Notes: generated by a model not told the origin, from the sequence alone. A stretch of 64,000 nucleotides of DNA from Hyphomicrobiales bacterium (GCA_900470155.1 UBZT01000021.1:19767-83766); one strand, 5' to 3'. Positions 1 through 9,059 are shown, counted from the first letter of the stretch. Translations and numbers: made by a program.

Positions 1-275
1 GCCTCGTCCTGCACCTTGGCAAGAAGGATTGCCTTGCGCTCCAGTGTCGGTGCGCGCGTAATCCAGTTGCCTTCGGGCAATTGGCCGACGATTTCCGAAT
101 GGGCATGCTGGCTGATCTGGCGGATAAGCGTTTTGCGGTAGCCCTCGGGCATCCATTCCTTCGGCTCGATCTTCTGTCCAGCGTCAACGCGCTCCTGAAA
201 GGCCCGCTCCTGTCCATCCATTTCTTCGAGAGACCGCACGCGGGAAGCATCGGTCTTTACCAACTGTGCATACAT
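1..275 (-). CDS. paaA: 1,2-phenylacetyl-CoA epoxidase subunit PaaA (partial, 3' end outside window)
   Basis: The first 91 residues of a leftward gene are visible. They read like the N-terminus of PaaA, including the stretches DWMPEGYRKT-like (here EWMPEGYRKTLIRQISQHA), EIVGQLPEGNW and LLAKVQDEA. PaaA is the di-iron catalytic subunit of the multicomponent oxygenase that epoxidises the ring of phenylacetyl-CoA in the cytoplasm. The ATG at 273-275 follows an AGGAGG at 283-288. The gene starts 22 bases after the stop of the upstream thiolase gene, so the two are almost certainly co-transcribed, with paaBCDE expected beyond base 1. The metal ligands of PaaA lie in the missing part. Confidence 0.88.
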   Translation of the reverse strand, partial: MYAQLVKTDASRVRSLEEMDGQERAFQERVDAGQKIEPKEWMPEGYRKTLIRQISQHAHSEIVGQLPEGNWITRAPTLERKAILLAKVQDE

Positions 276-297
276 CCTCATTCCTCCTAGTTAAGCG

Positions 298-1503
298 TCA
301 GACTCGCTCAAGCACGATTGCGATACCTTGACCGACGCCGATGCACATCGTGCAGAGCGCATAGCGTCCAGCTTGGCGGTGAAGTTGATAGGTAGCGGTT
401 GTCACAAGGCGGGCGCCACTCATCCCAAGCGGATGGCCCATCGCGATCGCACCGCCGTTCGGGTTGACGTGGGGCGCATCATCCGGGAGCCCGAGATCGC
501 GGAGCACGGCCAGCGCTTGAGACGCAAATGCTTCATTCAGTTCGATGACATCCATCTGATCGATGGAAAGCTTCGCGCGTTCCAAGACCCGACGAGCCGC
601 AGGCGCCGGACCAACGCCCATGATGCGAGGCTCAACGCCTGCAGCGGCCATGGCGACGACGCGCGCTCTGGGGGTAAGTCCATGCACTTTGGCTGCAGCT
701 TCACTCGCAACCAACAACGCGGCGGAGCCATCATTGACACCAGAAGCATTGCCAGCCGTAACCGAAAGATCAGGCCCATTCACGCCTTTCAGCTTGGCAA
801 GCTGTTCAGCCGTTGTTCCCGGCCTGGGGTGCTCATCACGATCAACAACAATGGGATCCCCCTTTTTCTGGGGGACATGCACAGGCACGATCTCATCTAC
901 AAAAATGCCAGCCTCCTGAGCCGCCGCCCAACGCGCTTGGCTGCGGGCCGCAAAGGCATCCTGATCGGCGCGGCTGACGCTGAAATCCGCAGCCACATTG
1001 TCAGCTGTCTGCGGCATTGAATCGACGCCAAAATCCTTCTTCATCTTGGGGTTGACGAACCGCCAGCCGATCGTCGTATCAAAGACCGCATTGGCGCGGG
1101 AAAATGCGCTGTCTGCCTTTGGCATTACGAAAGGTGCCCGGCTCATACTTTCCACGCCACCTGCGATGACGAAATCACAGTCACCAGCCCTGATGGCACG
1201 GGCCGCCATCCCCACCGCATCCATACCCGAGCCACAAAGACGGTTGACAGTCGTACCCGGAATGGAGACCGGCATTCCCGCAAGAAGCGCGGCCATGCGA
1301 GCGACATTACGATTGTCTTCCCCGGCCTGGTTGGCGCAGCCGTAAATCAGGTCATCAACCAGCGACCAATCCGCATTGGGGTTGCGCTGCATGAGGCTCG
1401 CAAGCGGCAAAGCGGCCAAATCGTCGGCTCGAACCGAGGACAGAGCCCCGCCGTAGCGTCCGATCGGCGTACGAATCGCATCGCAGATATATGCTTCCGA
1501 CAT
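298..1503 (-). CDS. paaJ: 3-oxoadipyl-CoA / 3-oxo-5,6-didehydrosuberyl-CoA thiolase
   Basis: A 401-residue thiolase of normal family length. The acyl-accepting cysteine is Cys90 in NRLCGSG, the catalytic His357 is in GHPLG and the second active cysteine Cys387 is in CIGVGQG. The long middle insert and overall sequence resemble PcaF/PaaJ, which cleaves 3-oxoadipyl-CoA to succinyl-CoA and acetyl-CoA in the last step of phenylacetate or protocatechuate degradation. The position directly before paaA and divergent from paaX argues for the phenylacetate role, hence paaJ rather than pcaF. A strong ribosome site (GAGGAGG, 1509-1515) precedes the ATG. A plain acetoacetyl-CoA thiolase is less likely. 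Confidence 0.88.
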   Translation of the reverse strand: MSEAYICDAIRTPIGRYGGALSSVRADDLAALPLASLMQRNPNADWSLVDDLIYGCANQAGEDNRNVARMAALLAGMPVSIPGTTVNRLCGSGMDAVGMAARAIRAGDCDFVIAGGVESMSRAPFVMPKADSAFSRANAVFDTTIGWRFVNPKMKKDFGVDSMPQTADNVAADFSVSRADQDAFAARSQARWAAAQEAGIFVDEIVPVHVPQKKGDPIVVDRDEHPRPGTTAEQLAKLKGVNGPDLSVTAGNASGVNDGSAALLVASEAAAKVHGLTPRARVVAMAAAGVEPRIMGVGPAPAARRVLERAKLSIDQMDVIELNEAFASQALAVLRDLGLPDDAPHVNPNGGAIAMGHPLGMSGARLVTTATYQLHRQAGRYALCTMCIGVGQGIAIVLERV

Positions 1504-1544
1504 GAATTACCTCCTCAAAGGTCGGCGCTCGCCCTCTTTCGCCA

Positions 1545-1559
1545 ACCGACCGGTCAACC
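1545..1559. promoter_or_regulatory. candidate operator in the paaJ/paaX divergent promoter region
   Basis: In the 216-base gap between the divergent thiolase and paaX genes lies ACCGACCGGTCAACC, whose core GACCGGTC (1548-1555) is a perfect 8-base palindrome. It resembles the ACCGACCGGTCGGT-type site used by TetR-family PaaR regulators in other proteobacteria. No PaaR gene is in the window, so the site could equally serve PaaX. The assignment rests on motif resemblance and position only. Confidence 0.35.
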
Positions 1560-1719
1560 ATAGCAAACAAACATTACATAGAAAAGAGATTTCTCTGCAA
1601 TTGCGTGATGTTTGCGACTTCAGCTTGCCGACGATAACGAGGCGCTTTCAATCAAGCTTGCCTTTTCAGGTCATTGCGAGTTGAAGGGTCGCGAAGCGTT
1701 TGGCGAAAGGAAGTAGTTC

Positions 1720-2610
1720 TTGGCAATTTCAAAAGGGCAGGACGGGATAGGCGCCGCTCTCACGGAAGGCTTAACCCTGACCGCGCCAGCGATGATCGTC
1801 ACGATCTATGGCGATATAGTCGTCCCGCGCGGCGGCATTTTGTGGATTGGAAACCTGATCGAGATCTGTGCGCAGTTCCAGATCACTGAGACGCAAGTGC
1901 GAACTGCCGTGTCACGATTGGTAAGCGCCGGGCGACTGACCGGGATCCGGGATGGAAGGCGGAGCTATTACCAGCTAGCAGAAACAGCGCGCGAAGAATT
2001 CGATCTGGCCGCGCGCTTGTTGTTCGAGCCGATCTCGCCTTCCAACGGATGGACGATCCTCCGCACGCGTGCTCCACTCCCGGATGCACTCAGACGTCAG
2101 CACTTCGTAGCGATGGCAAATGACATTTTCATAAGACCGAACCACGCTCACTATCCATCTCCAACCGAAGGAATACAGTTCAACGCCATATTAGACCAGG
2201 GCGCTTCAGACATGGCACAGCTTGCGCGCACTCTGTGGCCGCTTGACGCGTATGCATCTGAATATCGGGCGTTCATCAACCGTTTTTCACCTCTGTCTGA
2301 AAAGTTGCAAGCTGACGATCGGATTGACGGTTTGAGCGCAGTCTTCATGCGCCTCCTGCTCGTCCACATTTACCGCCATGTACTCCTCGCAGACCCTTTG
2401 CTACCCGACGGAACCACACCTGCGGATTGGCCGGGAGCAGAAGCGCGCACGCTCTTTGCTTCCGCCTACCTCAAACTGTCAGAAAGTGCTGACGCTGCCA
2501 TCGGTCGTCTATTTGAGGGCCGCGATGCCCCGCTGCCTGCAACAACAGACGCAACTATGCTCCGCCTGGAGGGAATACGTGCCGTCGCGGGTCTTACGAT
2601 GCATCCCTGA
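1720..2610 (+). CDS. paaX: phenylacetate operon transcriptional repressor PaaX
   Basis: A 296-residue protein of normal PaaX length. The N-terminal winged helix spans roughly residues 20-85, with the characteristic TIYGDIVVPRGG and ETQVRTAVSRLVSAGRL segments. It is followed by RRSYYQL and the PaaX C-terminal domain. PaaX proteins repress phenylacetate catabolic genes and are released by phenylacetyl-CoA. The start is a TTG at 1720 behind AAAGGA; no ATG gives the conserved N-terminus. It is divergent from the thiolase-paaA operon, as expected for its regulator. Its last 17 bases overlap the convergent chemoreceptor gene. Confidence 0.87.
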   Translation: MAISKGQDGIGAALTEGLTLTAPAMIVTIYGDIVVPRGGILWIGNLIEICAQFQITETQVRTAVSRLVSAGRLTGIRDGRRSYYQLAETAREEFDLAARLLFEPISPSNGWTILRTRAPLPDALRRQHFVAMANDIFIRPNHAHYPSPTEGIQFNAILDQGASDMAQLARTLWPLDAYASEYRAFINRFSPLSEKLQADDRIDGLSAVFMRLLLVHIYRHVLLADPLLPDGTTPADWPGAEARTLFASAYLKLSESADAAIGRLFEGRDAPLPATTDATMLRLEGIRAVAGLTMHP

Positions 2611-4045
2611 GATTTGCCGACTTCGCGGCATCTGGCAGGGCGAATTCGGAAAGCAACGCGTTGAGACCTGATACTTTTGCGTTTAGTTCCGCGGTGGCGG
2701 CCGTCGTTTCCTCAACCATTCCCACATTCTGCTGGGACATTCTATCAATCTGGCTAACAGCAGCGCTGACCTCGGCAATCGTCGTCGATTGCGCGGCAGA
2801 AGCTGCAGACAAGCTCTCGATTATCCGATCGATTTCATTCACCTGAAGAACGACTGTCTTCAAGGTGGAACTTGTTCCTTCGATCAGGTCCACGCCCTGG
2901 GCCACTTTCGATGCGCTTAGTGAAACGAGCTCGCGTATTTCCCGTGCCGCCTCCGCAGAACGCTGGGACAAGTTACGCACTTCCGCCGCAACAACTGCGA
3001 ACCCTTTTCCACTGTCTCCGGCACGAGCAGCCTCTACCCCTGCATTCAGCGCGAGCAGATTGGTCTGGAAGGCTATCTGGTCAATAACACCCACGATCTT
3101 GCCGATCTCCTCCGCGCTCTTCGCAATGTCTTGAATGGCTTGCTCAGCACGATCCATTACAGCCGTGGATACCCCAACATCACGGCTGGCGGTGGCGATG
3201 ACGGCCTGAGCCGCTTCAGCTTGTGATGCAGCCTCACGCACCCCACTCGCTGCTTGTTCGAGCGCAGCCGCTGCCTTTTCCAAGGCACCGGCCTGACTTT
3301 CGGTTCGCCGGGACAGATCGAGAGTTGCCTTGTCAATTTCATTTGTACTGGCGTGGATGTCATGCGCGCCGCTACGAATCTCGACCATAACTGCCGCCAA
3401 GTCGGCCAAAGCGGAGTTGAAGTGGATCTTAGTTTCGGTAGCGTTCGGAGCCACCTCCTGGGTTATACGGAAAACGAGATCTCGGGCAGCGAGAGCGCGT
3501 ATGGCATCCTGCAGCACGCGCATTGACGCACGGTCGTCCTCGGCCTGCCGACGCGCTACCGCGTCGCGTCTTTCTTTCTCCTCGGCCACTGCGTTTGAAA
3601 GCTCTGCAAAGAAATGATGCATCGCAACCGCGACATCTACGAAGACTGATTGCATCAGGCTGAGGAGCAGCTCTCGCCGTTTGGACGCCGACTTCCACTT
3701 TGTTTCCTCCATGAGAGCAAAGGCCAGCTCGCCAGCATATGTGGCATAGCCGGGAACCAGAAACTGCGTGAAGTCCAGTTCTTTAGCGAGAGCCGTCGTT
3801 ATTTCAGCCTGCGTGGCAAAGTAATCGGTTGAAAAATCACCCGTCGCAATGCGCTGAAACGTCAAACGCTCATTTTGATAGACTTCATCACTCAAACCAT
3901 TGAAATCAGGCACTGTGGCAGAGTAGGTCTTGTTGAGCACACCTCGAAGTGATTTTTCGAGCAGTTCGAACACTTCCTCGCCCATGGTCCGCCGTTGACC
4001 TGTCCAAGCTTCGACGCGATCTTCAATTCGCTCAGTTGTGCTCAT
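2594..4045 (-). CDS. soluble methyl-accepting chemotaxis protein
   Basis: A 483-residue chemoreceptor. The C-terminal half has the methylation helices and the conserved signalling hairpin around residues 318-360 (IDQIAFQTNLLALNAGVEAA, then GKGFAVVAAEVRNLSQRSAEAA). It binds CheW/CheA and sets kinase activity. There is no hydrophobic segment long enough to span a membrane, so it is cytoplasmic, like rhizobial IcpA/McpY-type receptors. The N-terminal 150 residues are all-helical and could be a globin-coupled-type sensor, but I do not see a convincing heme-ligand histidine, so the ligand is unknown. Residues 168-215 look HAMP-like. The 3' end overlaps paaX. Confidence 0.88.
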   Translation of the reverse strand: MSTTERIEDRVEAWTGQRRTMGEEVFELLEKSLRGVLNKTYSATVPDFNGLSDEVYQNERLTFQRIATGDFSTDYFATQAEITTALAKELDFTQFLVPGYATYAGELAFALMEETKWKSASKRRELLLSLMQSVFVDVAVAMHHFFAELSNAVAEEKERRDAVARRQAEDDRASMRVLQDAIRALAARDLVFRITQEVAPNATETKIHFNSALADLAAVMVEIRSGAHDIHASTNEIDKATLDLSRRTESQAGALEKAAAALEQAASGVREAASQAEAAQAVIATASRDVGVSTAVMDRAEQAIQDIAKSAEEIGKIVGVIDQIAFQTNLLALNAGVEAARAGDSGKGFAVVAAEVRNLSQRSAEAAREIRELVSLSASKVAQGVDLIEGTSSTLKTVVLQVNEIDRIIESLSAASAAQSTTIAEVSAAVSQIDRMSQQNVGMVEETTAATAELNAKVSGLNALLSEFALPDAAKSANLRDAS

Positions 4046-4199
4046 GCCGTCGTCCCCTTACATCTGACAGTCGTTAATTTTGATAAATGGCATCCCACAC
4101 ACCCTTCACGTCTCTTGGCTAGCGGGTAAGTCAGTCAAACGACAGATGCCGAGCACGACTCACTGCTTCATGGTTCATGGATAAGGCGGAAGAACCCCG

Positions 4200-4436
4200 T
4201 CAACGTATCCAACCCATTGTATCGAAGTAGCGATCCCACCACTCTTCTCCATCATCGTCGGGCACATGTCCTTCTTCACGAAGGGCGGCCATGCTTCGAA
4301 CCGATCCTTCAATCAGAGCTCCGCCGACACCCCGAAGCCAAGACAGGATCGATTTGATCTTAGTGTGCAACGAAAGTCTTGAAGTCACTTCGGTCCCAGT
4401 ACCTGCAGCGCGGATGCCCCTATCTTCGTAAAACAT
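4200..4436 (-). CDS. small hypothetical protein (78 aa)
   Basis: A 78-residue ORF in the 578-base space between the chemoreceptor and the permease. An AAGGGAGA lies about 11 bases before its ATG. The protein is tryptophan-rich near the end (EEWWDRYFDTMGWIR) and has no recognisable domain, signal peptide or membrane span. It could be a real small rhizobial protein; support is only the ribosome site and reasonable composition. The rest of this intergenic space shows nothing I recognise apart from AT-rich promoter-like sequence before the permease. Confidence 0.35.
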   Translation of the reverse strand: MFYEDRGIRAAGTGTEVTSRLSLHTKIKSILSWLRGVGGALIEGSVRSMAALREEGHVPDDDGEEWWDRYFDTMGWIR

Positions 4437-4623
4437 GGCGACAATTTCTCCCTTCGCAACACAGAGAACATTCTGCCAGTGGCCGAACTCGAAGCAAGCA
4501 TTTTTTTGAACTAAATGAAGTTAATCTGACAGTTTGAAAAATATCAAACTACCTGTCTGGAAATTGACGCTGATGTATGGTTTTCTGTTTTCACTGCCAT
4601 ATCGGAAAAAAGGGGAACGGCAT

Positions 4624-6084
4624 ATGACAAGTCCTACAGCATCCACGTCGAGATCCGACGGCTCACCAACTACTCCTCGCCTTCAGGGTCGAATGGGCCC
4701 TGTCGAACTCGCCTTGACCGTTGTTGCCTTCGCGGCCCCTCTGGCAAGTGTGGTTGGAGTGCTCCCGCTAGTCATCCAATTTGGAGGCGTTGGAGCTCCG
4801 ATCGCCTTTGCAGTGGCGATGGGAATGTTGCTTCTCTTCTCAGTTGGCTACACTGCAATGAGCCGATACCTACCAAATCCTGGTGCATTTTATGCCTATA
4901 TCACCGCCGGACTTGGTCAGCCTCTCGGTCTTGCAGCCAGCTTCACCGCCATCCTTGGCTATCTGATGGTCGGCCTAGGCATCACCATCTTCTTCGGCAT
5001 CATTGCCGGCGACTTGGTAGACAACACTCTTGGCGGCCCGGCGCTTTCCTGGTGGATCTACTCCCTCGCGCTGGTGGTAGCAGTCGGCATACTCGGCTAC
5101 TTACGCATCGATCTGTCTGCCAAGGTCCTATCCATCGTGATGGTATTAGAGATCGGTATCGTTTTGATCTTCGACCTGCTCGTTGTTAAGCAGGGAGGAC
5201 CTGAAGGTCTGTCAACTGCGTCCTTCCACTGGGGTGCACTCGACAGCAGTGTCGTCGGCATCTGCGTCTTGTTCGCAGTGATCACGTTCCTCGGCTTTGA
5301 AGCCACTGCCGTCTTCCGCGAAGAAAGCCGCGACCCACGCAAAACAATTCCGCAGGCGACCTACCTAGGCGTTTGCTTCATCGGCGTTTTCTATGTGATC
5401 ACGACCTGGTTGCTCATCAGCGCCTATGGCGTGACCCAGGCACAGGCGGTCGCTACGTCTGATCCTACTGGTATGTTCACAAATGCTATGATCAACTATG
5501 CCGGCAGTTGGGCAGGTGGCGTTCTGTCAGTCCTGGTCGTATCTTCGGCCTTTGCAGCAGTGCTTTCCTGCCAGAACATCATTGCGCGCTATTGCCACTC
5601 TCTTGGCGTAGACGAAGCGCTGCCGAAGGTGCTCGGTAAAGTCCACCCTAAGCACGGGTCTCCTTACGTCGCATCCACCGTGCTTTCGGTTATCCTTGTT
5701 GTTGGCGTACTCGCGTTCTCAACGTCAGACCCGAACATCACCTACGCGTGGCTTGCTGGCGCCGGCGGCTTTCCACTCCTGTTTCTTATGTTCCTGACCA
5801 GCATCTCTGTCATCGTATTTTTCGCAAAGAAGAAGCAGGAGATTACCGACGTCAGCGCTTGGCAAACTTTCGTTGCGCCAACCTTGGCAACTTTCGGCCT
5901 GGGCGCGGCCGTCTATCTGGCGGCATCAAACTTCGTTGATTTGACCGGCGGTGACGTGACAACAGCGATGGTTCTGCAGATCGTCATCTGGTCTTTGTTC
6001 GTCCTTGGCGTGCTCCTTGCTTTGTACTACAAATCAAGGCACCCAAACATCTACGCAAAGATCGGGCGGCAGCAGCTAAGCTGA
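4624..6084 (+). CDS. APC-superfamily amino acid/amine permease
   Basis: A 486-residue inner-membrane transporter with about 12 hydrophobic helices. The first helix has the APC signature (AAPLASVVGVLPLVIQFGG), followed by SRYLPNPGAFYAYITAGLG and, later, FLGFEATAVFREESRDPRKT. These features fit the amino acid-polyamine-organocation family, near putrescine and ethanolamine importers. I chose the ATG at 4624, behind AGGGGAACGG; an upstream in-frame TTG at 4534 has no ribosome site. It is followed by a hairpin terminator and then by a TetR regulator, amine oxidase and aldehyde dehydrogenase, which suggests an amine or amino-alcohol substrate. The actual substrate cannot be read from sequence. Confidence 0.82.
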   Translation: MTSPTASTSRSDGSPTTPRLQGRMGPVELALTVVAFAAPLASVVGVLPLVIQFGGVGAPIAFAVAMGMLLLFSVGYTAMSRYLPNPGAFYAYITAGLGQPLGLAASFTAILGYLMVGLGITIFFGIIAGDLVDNTLGGPALSWWIYSLALVVAVGILGYLRIDLSAKVLSIVMVLEIGIVLIFDLLVVKQGGPEGLSTASFHWGALDSSVVGICVLFAVITFLGFEATAVFREESRDPRKTIPQATYLGVCFIGVFYVITTWLLISAYGVTQAQAVATSDPTGMFTNAMINYAGSWAGGVLSVLVVSSAFAAVLSCQNIIARYCHSLGVDEALPKVLGKVHPKHGSPYVASTVLSVILVVGVLAFSTSDPNITYAWLAGAGGFPLLFLMFLTSISVIVFFAKKKQEITDVSAWQTFVAPTLATFGLGAAVYLAASNFVDLTGGDVTTAMVLQIVIWSLFVLGVLLALYYKSRHPNIYAKIGRQQLS

Positions 6085-6143
6085 CGGTTGCCGGTACTGC
6101 AGTGAAGCTTCGGTGTAGCAACGCAAATACCGACACTAGAAAG

Positions 6144-6170
6144 ACACCACCGTGCTCTCCACGGTGGTGT
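6144..6170 (+). terminator. hairpin terminator after the permease gene
   Basis: A perfect 11-base inverted repeat, ACACCACCGTG (6144-6154) and its complement (6160-6170), encloses a 5-base loop. It lies 60 bases after the permease stop and is followed by TCGTCGTTTA. It also faces the convergent TetR gene and may stop both transcripts. Confidence 0.75.
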
Positions 6171-6296
6171 TCGTCGTTTAATGCTGTCGGAACGATACGA
6201 CTACATGAACGCAATTTTCACTCTTGGTTACTCGCCGAGAGTTAAGCGAGTTTCTACTTTTCAGAGATAAAATCACCGGGGATGGAGAGCCAAGGA

Positions 6297-6992
6297 TCAG
6301 AGGTCCTCATGAACCAAGCGCATGATCTGACGCATGCACTCTTCTTCGATCCCCTCCAGTTCCGCATGTTTTGGTCTGCCTGCTGAAATGAGAAGCATCA
6401 GTCCCTCGATCTGCACCGCAATCAGGGCTGCAAGCTTCGGCAAACGCTCCGGAGCGATATGCGGATTGATCACGGCAAGCTGGCGCTCCAGAGAGCGTCG
6501 ATGATCGGTATACATGAGGTCCATGAGTTCGGATACAAACTCGTTTCGCTGCGAAAGCGCCCATAGGCTAAAAAATACCGCGTTGGTCCTTGTTGATTTG
6601 CAATCATCGATGAGGAAGCGAACCGTTTCCTCGAACTGGCGCTCCATATTGCCAGCATGGGCGTCAGCCAGTCGGTCGTATTCCTCCAGATAATGGTAGA
6701 GAACATAGCGCGTGACAGCCTGTAGAAGTGCTTCATGGGTTGGATAATAATGCTGCAGGTTGCCTATCGTAATTCCGGCCTTTCTCGCGACCGAACGCAA
6801 GGTCATCCCTTCAAATCCGTCGGCCTCAATCACCTCCAATGCCGCCTCTAAAAGCAGGTCAACACGCTGACGCCCTTTGTTCGTCGTGACGGATGCTCCA
6901 AAGTACTGGTTGTCATCATCGTTCAGTCCGACCGGCGCCACGATGTCTCGGATAGATGAGTCGCCTCTCAGAACCTCTGTCTTTCCGTCCAT
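6297..6992 (-). CDS. TetR-family transcriptional regulator
   Basis: A 231-residue TetR regulator. The helix-turn-helix is at residues 64-83 (MTLRSVARKAGITIGNLQHY), and the C-terminal ligand domain is divergent as usual. I chose the ATG at 6992 because AGGAG precedes it; a TTG 33 bases upstream is open but lacks such a site. It is divergent from the flavin amine oxidase gene, and two copies of one palindrome sit between them, so it probably represses that gene and itself. The inducer is likely an amine or its aldehyde product, inferred from context only. Confidence 0.85.
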   Translation of the reverse strand: MDGKTEVLRGDSSIRDIVAPVGLNDDDNQYFGASVTTNKGRQRVDLLLEAALEVIEADGFEGMTLRSVARKAGITIGNLQHYYPTHEALLQAVTRYVLYHYLEEYDRLADAHAGNMERQFEETVRFLIDDCKSTRTNAVFFSLWALSQRNEFVSELMDLMYTDHRRSLERQLAVINPHIAPERLPKLAALIAVQIEGLMLLISAGRPKHAELEGIEEECMRQIMRLVHEDL

Positions 6993-7034
6993 TAGATACT
7001 CCTGATGCGAAGCTGCAAATTTCAATTGACAAAA

Positions 7035-7075
7035 AGGTCATGTGACCTAGTCGTGGAATAGGTCGACTGACCTAT
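7035..7075. promoter_or_regulatory. tandem palindromic operators between tetR and the amine oxidase gene
   Basis: Two copies of an AGGTC-N4-GACCT palindrome are present. The first is AGGTCATGTGACCT (7035-7048). The second is ATAGGTCGACTGACCTAT (7058-7075), with perfect 7-base arms. Their centres are 25 bases apart. A TTGACA-like hexamer at 7026-7031 adjoins the first. The placement in the divergent promoter next to a TetR gene makes this the likely binding site of that regulator. Confidence 0.7.
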
Positions 7076-7207
7076 ATCGAGTAGTTTCAAGATTTCGGCA
7101 AGGCTACATGAAACCCATGGGAAGAGCGATCGCTCGTCGAGCGGATCGGTGGATTTCTGCTGCGCGTCGGAAAGCGAAACACGTGACCTTAGAGGGAGGA
7201 GTCAAAC

Positions 7208-8554
7208 GTGAAAGCAGTCGAGAGTTTAAACACACATTCGGATCAGTATGATTACGACGTCATCGTCATCGGAGGAGGTATTGCCGGCTGCACGTCCGCT
7301 CGAGAACTGGGCCGGGCTGGTTTGCGAACGCTAATTGTCGAGGCGCGCCCGGTCCTCGGCGGCCGACTGCAGACGGGTCAGTACAATGGCCATCAAATGG
7401 AATTCGGCGGCACATGGATCCACTGGTGCCAGCCCCACGTCTGGGCGGAGATGAACCGCTACGGCCTCGGCACCGTCGAAAGCCTGGGAGCAGTACCCGA
7501 GACCGCCGCTTGGATGGTGGACGGCCAAGTCCGGACCGAAGCGTCGAGCATCTATCTCGAACTCTTCACAGGAGCAATGCAGAAATTCTGCAACGTCGAC
7601 GGTTTCGACGGTGCAACAGTTTTCCCGCAGGCGCACAATCCCTTCGCAACGGACAATTGGAAACAATACGACTCGATGACCTGTCTCGATCGAATCGAGC
7701 AGATCGATGCAACCGCAGAAGAAAAGGCGCTGTTAAACGCTTGGGTTTCGATCTGCTGTCACAACGACCCTTCACTGGCGGGTTTCGTCGATATGCTGAA
7801 GTGGTATTCTCTTGGTGACTTCAATGTCGGTCTTCTCTGGGATCGCTGTGGTCACTACAAGATCAAGGAGGGCACGACGGCTCTAGTCAACCATATGATT
7901 GCAGATGGAAAACCCGAGGTCCGGCTGTCTACTGCGGTTACTGAAGTCCGCCAAGACAAAGATGGGGTCGTGGTGCATGTCAGCACCGGAGAAACGTACC
8001 GCGCGAGACACGCCATCTGCTCAGTGCCATTGAACACGTTATCAAAGGTGAGTTTTGATCCGCCGCTGATGGAAGCCAAAACTGCCGCCTCCAAGGAAAG
8101 ACATACCGGTGCGGGCGTCAAGTTCTACTTTACCATCGATAAGGATGTCGGAAATTTCCTTGCGTCAGCACCCTACCCTTTTCCTATAAGTATGTTCTGG
8201 ACGGACTATGTCGATCAGGGGCGCACGACGATGGTCGCCTTCGCCAGTCCGAGTGACATAGACCTGATGGACCCGGCGAACCTTACCCCTTTGATCAAAA
8301 GGTTTATCCCTGATGCGACGGTCATTGACACCGAAGGTTATGCCTGGGCAGACGACGAGTACATCCAAGGAACGTGGTGCTTTTACCGAAAAGGCCAATT
8401 TACGAAAGCCCTCTCTGCCCTTCAGCAGCGGGAAGGCCTCGTGCACTTCGCAAGCGCAGACAGCGCGAACGGATGGAGAGGCTTCATCGACGGTGCGATC
8501 GAGCGCGGCAATCACGTTGCCCGCGCCATTATCCAGGAAGCAAGCCAATCGTGA
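7208..8554 (+). CDS. flavin-containing amine oxidase
   Basis: A 448-residue FAD enzyme of the monoamine/putrescine oxidase family. The dinucleotide-binding motif IGGGIAGC is at residues 21-28, with the ribose-binding Glu45, then LGGRLQT. The C-terminal FAD segment is GWRGFIDGAIERGNHVARAI. Such enzymes oxidise primary or secondary amines to imines, which hydrolyse to aldehydes, releasing hydrogen peroxide. The start is GTG at 7208 behind GGGAGGA. The gene heads a short rightward unit with a cupin gene 67 bases on, and an aldehyde dehydrogenase lies convergently beyond. A role in polyamine or methylated-amine use is inferred from those neighbours. Confidence 0.82.
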   Translation: MKAVESLNTHSDQYDYDVIVIGGGIAGCTSARELGRAGLRTLIVEARPVLGGRLQTGQYNGHQMEFGGTWIHWCQPHVWAEMNRYGLGTVESLGAVPETAAWMVDGQVRTEASSIYLELFTGAMQKFCNVDGFDGATVFPQAHNPFATDNWKQYDSMTCLDRIEQIDATAEEKALLNAWVSICCHNDPSLAGFVDMLKWYSLGDFNVGLLWDRCGHYKIKEGTTALVNHMIADGKPEVRLSTAVTEVRQDKDGVVVHVSTGETYRARHAICSVPLNTLSKVSFDPPLMEAKTAASKERHTGAGVKFYFTIDKDVGNFLASAPYPFPISMFWTDYVDQGRTTMVAFASPSDIDLMDPANLTPLIKRFIPDATVIDTEGYAWADDEYIQGTWCFYRKGQFTKALSALQQREGLVHFASADSANGWRGFIDGAIERGNHVARAIIQEASQS

Positions 8555-8621
8555 GCAATGGGCCGCGCTTCAACCTTGAGCGGAACCATTCGACATATCG
8601 CGACAATGGAGGAGAATTAAC

Positions 8622-8981
8622 ATGACGGTATTTTCTTACATAAACGGCCATCGCTCTGAAGACGGATGGAACGAGTTTGATCCCACACAAAACGGTGCCC
8701 GGAACATAAACGGCAACTTTCATGCAAGTAGCCGGATTGATTTCGCAAACGAAAAGATGGCCGCAGGTGAATATGTTCAGGCACCAGCTTCGGCGACCAT
8801 AAGGTGGCCTTTCACTGAACATGCCTTCGTGCTGGAGGGCAGCGTGACTATCAAGGATCTGGAGACCGGCCATTCAGCGACCTATAACGTCGGTGACGGT
8901 TGGGTCATCAAGCAAGGCTCCGAGACTGAATGGACGGTGACGAAGAAATTCCGCAAAGCCTTCATCCTTTGTTTCGGCTGA
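8622..8981 (+). CDS. cupin-domain protein (DUF861/EutQ-like)
   Basis: A 119-residue single-domain beta-barrel protein. The central pattern FTEHAFVLEGSVTIKDLE followed by YNVGDGWVIKQGSETEW is that of the small cupin_3 (DUF861) family. GGAGGAG lies 8 bases before the ATG. It follows the amine oxidase gene and is probably co-transcribed. Members of this family accompany many amine and amino-acid oxidation operons, but their chemistry is usually undefined, and the metal-binding histidines are poorly conserved here. Confidence 0.7.
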   Translation: MTVFSYINGHRSEDGWNEFDPTQNGARNINGNFHASSRIDFANEKMAAGEYVQAPASATIRWPFTEHAFVLEGSVTIKDLETGHSATYNVGDGWVIKQGSETEWTVTKKFRKAFILCFG

Positions 8982-9022
8982 GGGTCAGGCTCGGGGCGAG
9001 GCGTAGCCGCCTCGTATGAAAT

Positions 9023-9059
9023 CTCAGACCGTTTCAGCATTTGGCCGAAACGGTCTGAG
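9023..9059. terminator. bidirectional hairpin terminator
   Basis: Perfect 13-base arms, CTCAGACCGTTTC (9023-9035) and GAAACGGTCTGAG (9047-9059), flank an 11-base loop. It lies between the ends of the convergent cupin and aldehyde dehydrogenase genes. There is no clear U-run, but the position fits a shared terminator. Confidence 0.65.

Noticed and set aside
328..1020. Rightward 230-codon open frame
   Set aside because: It lies wholly inside the strongly supported leftward thiolase gene and has no family features.
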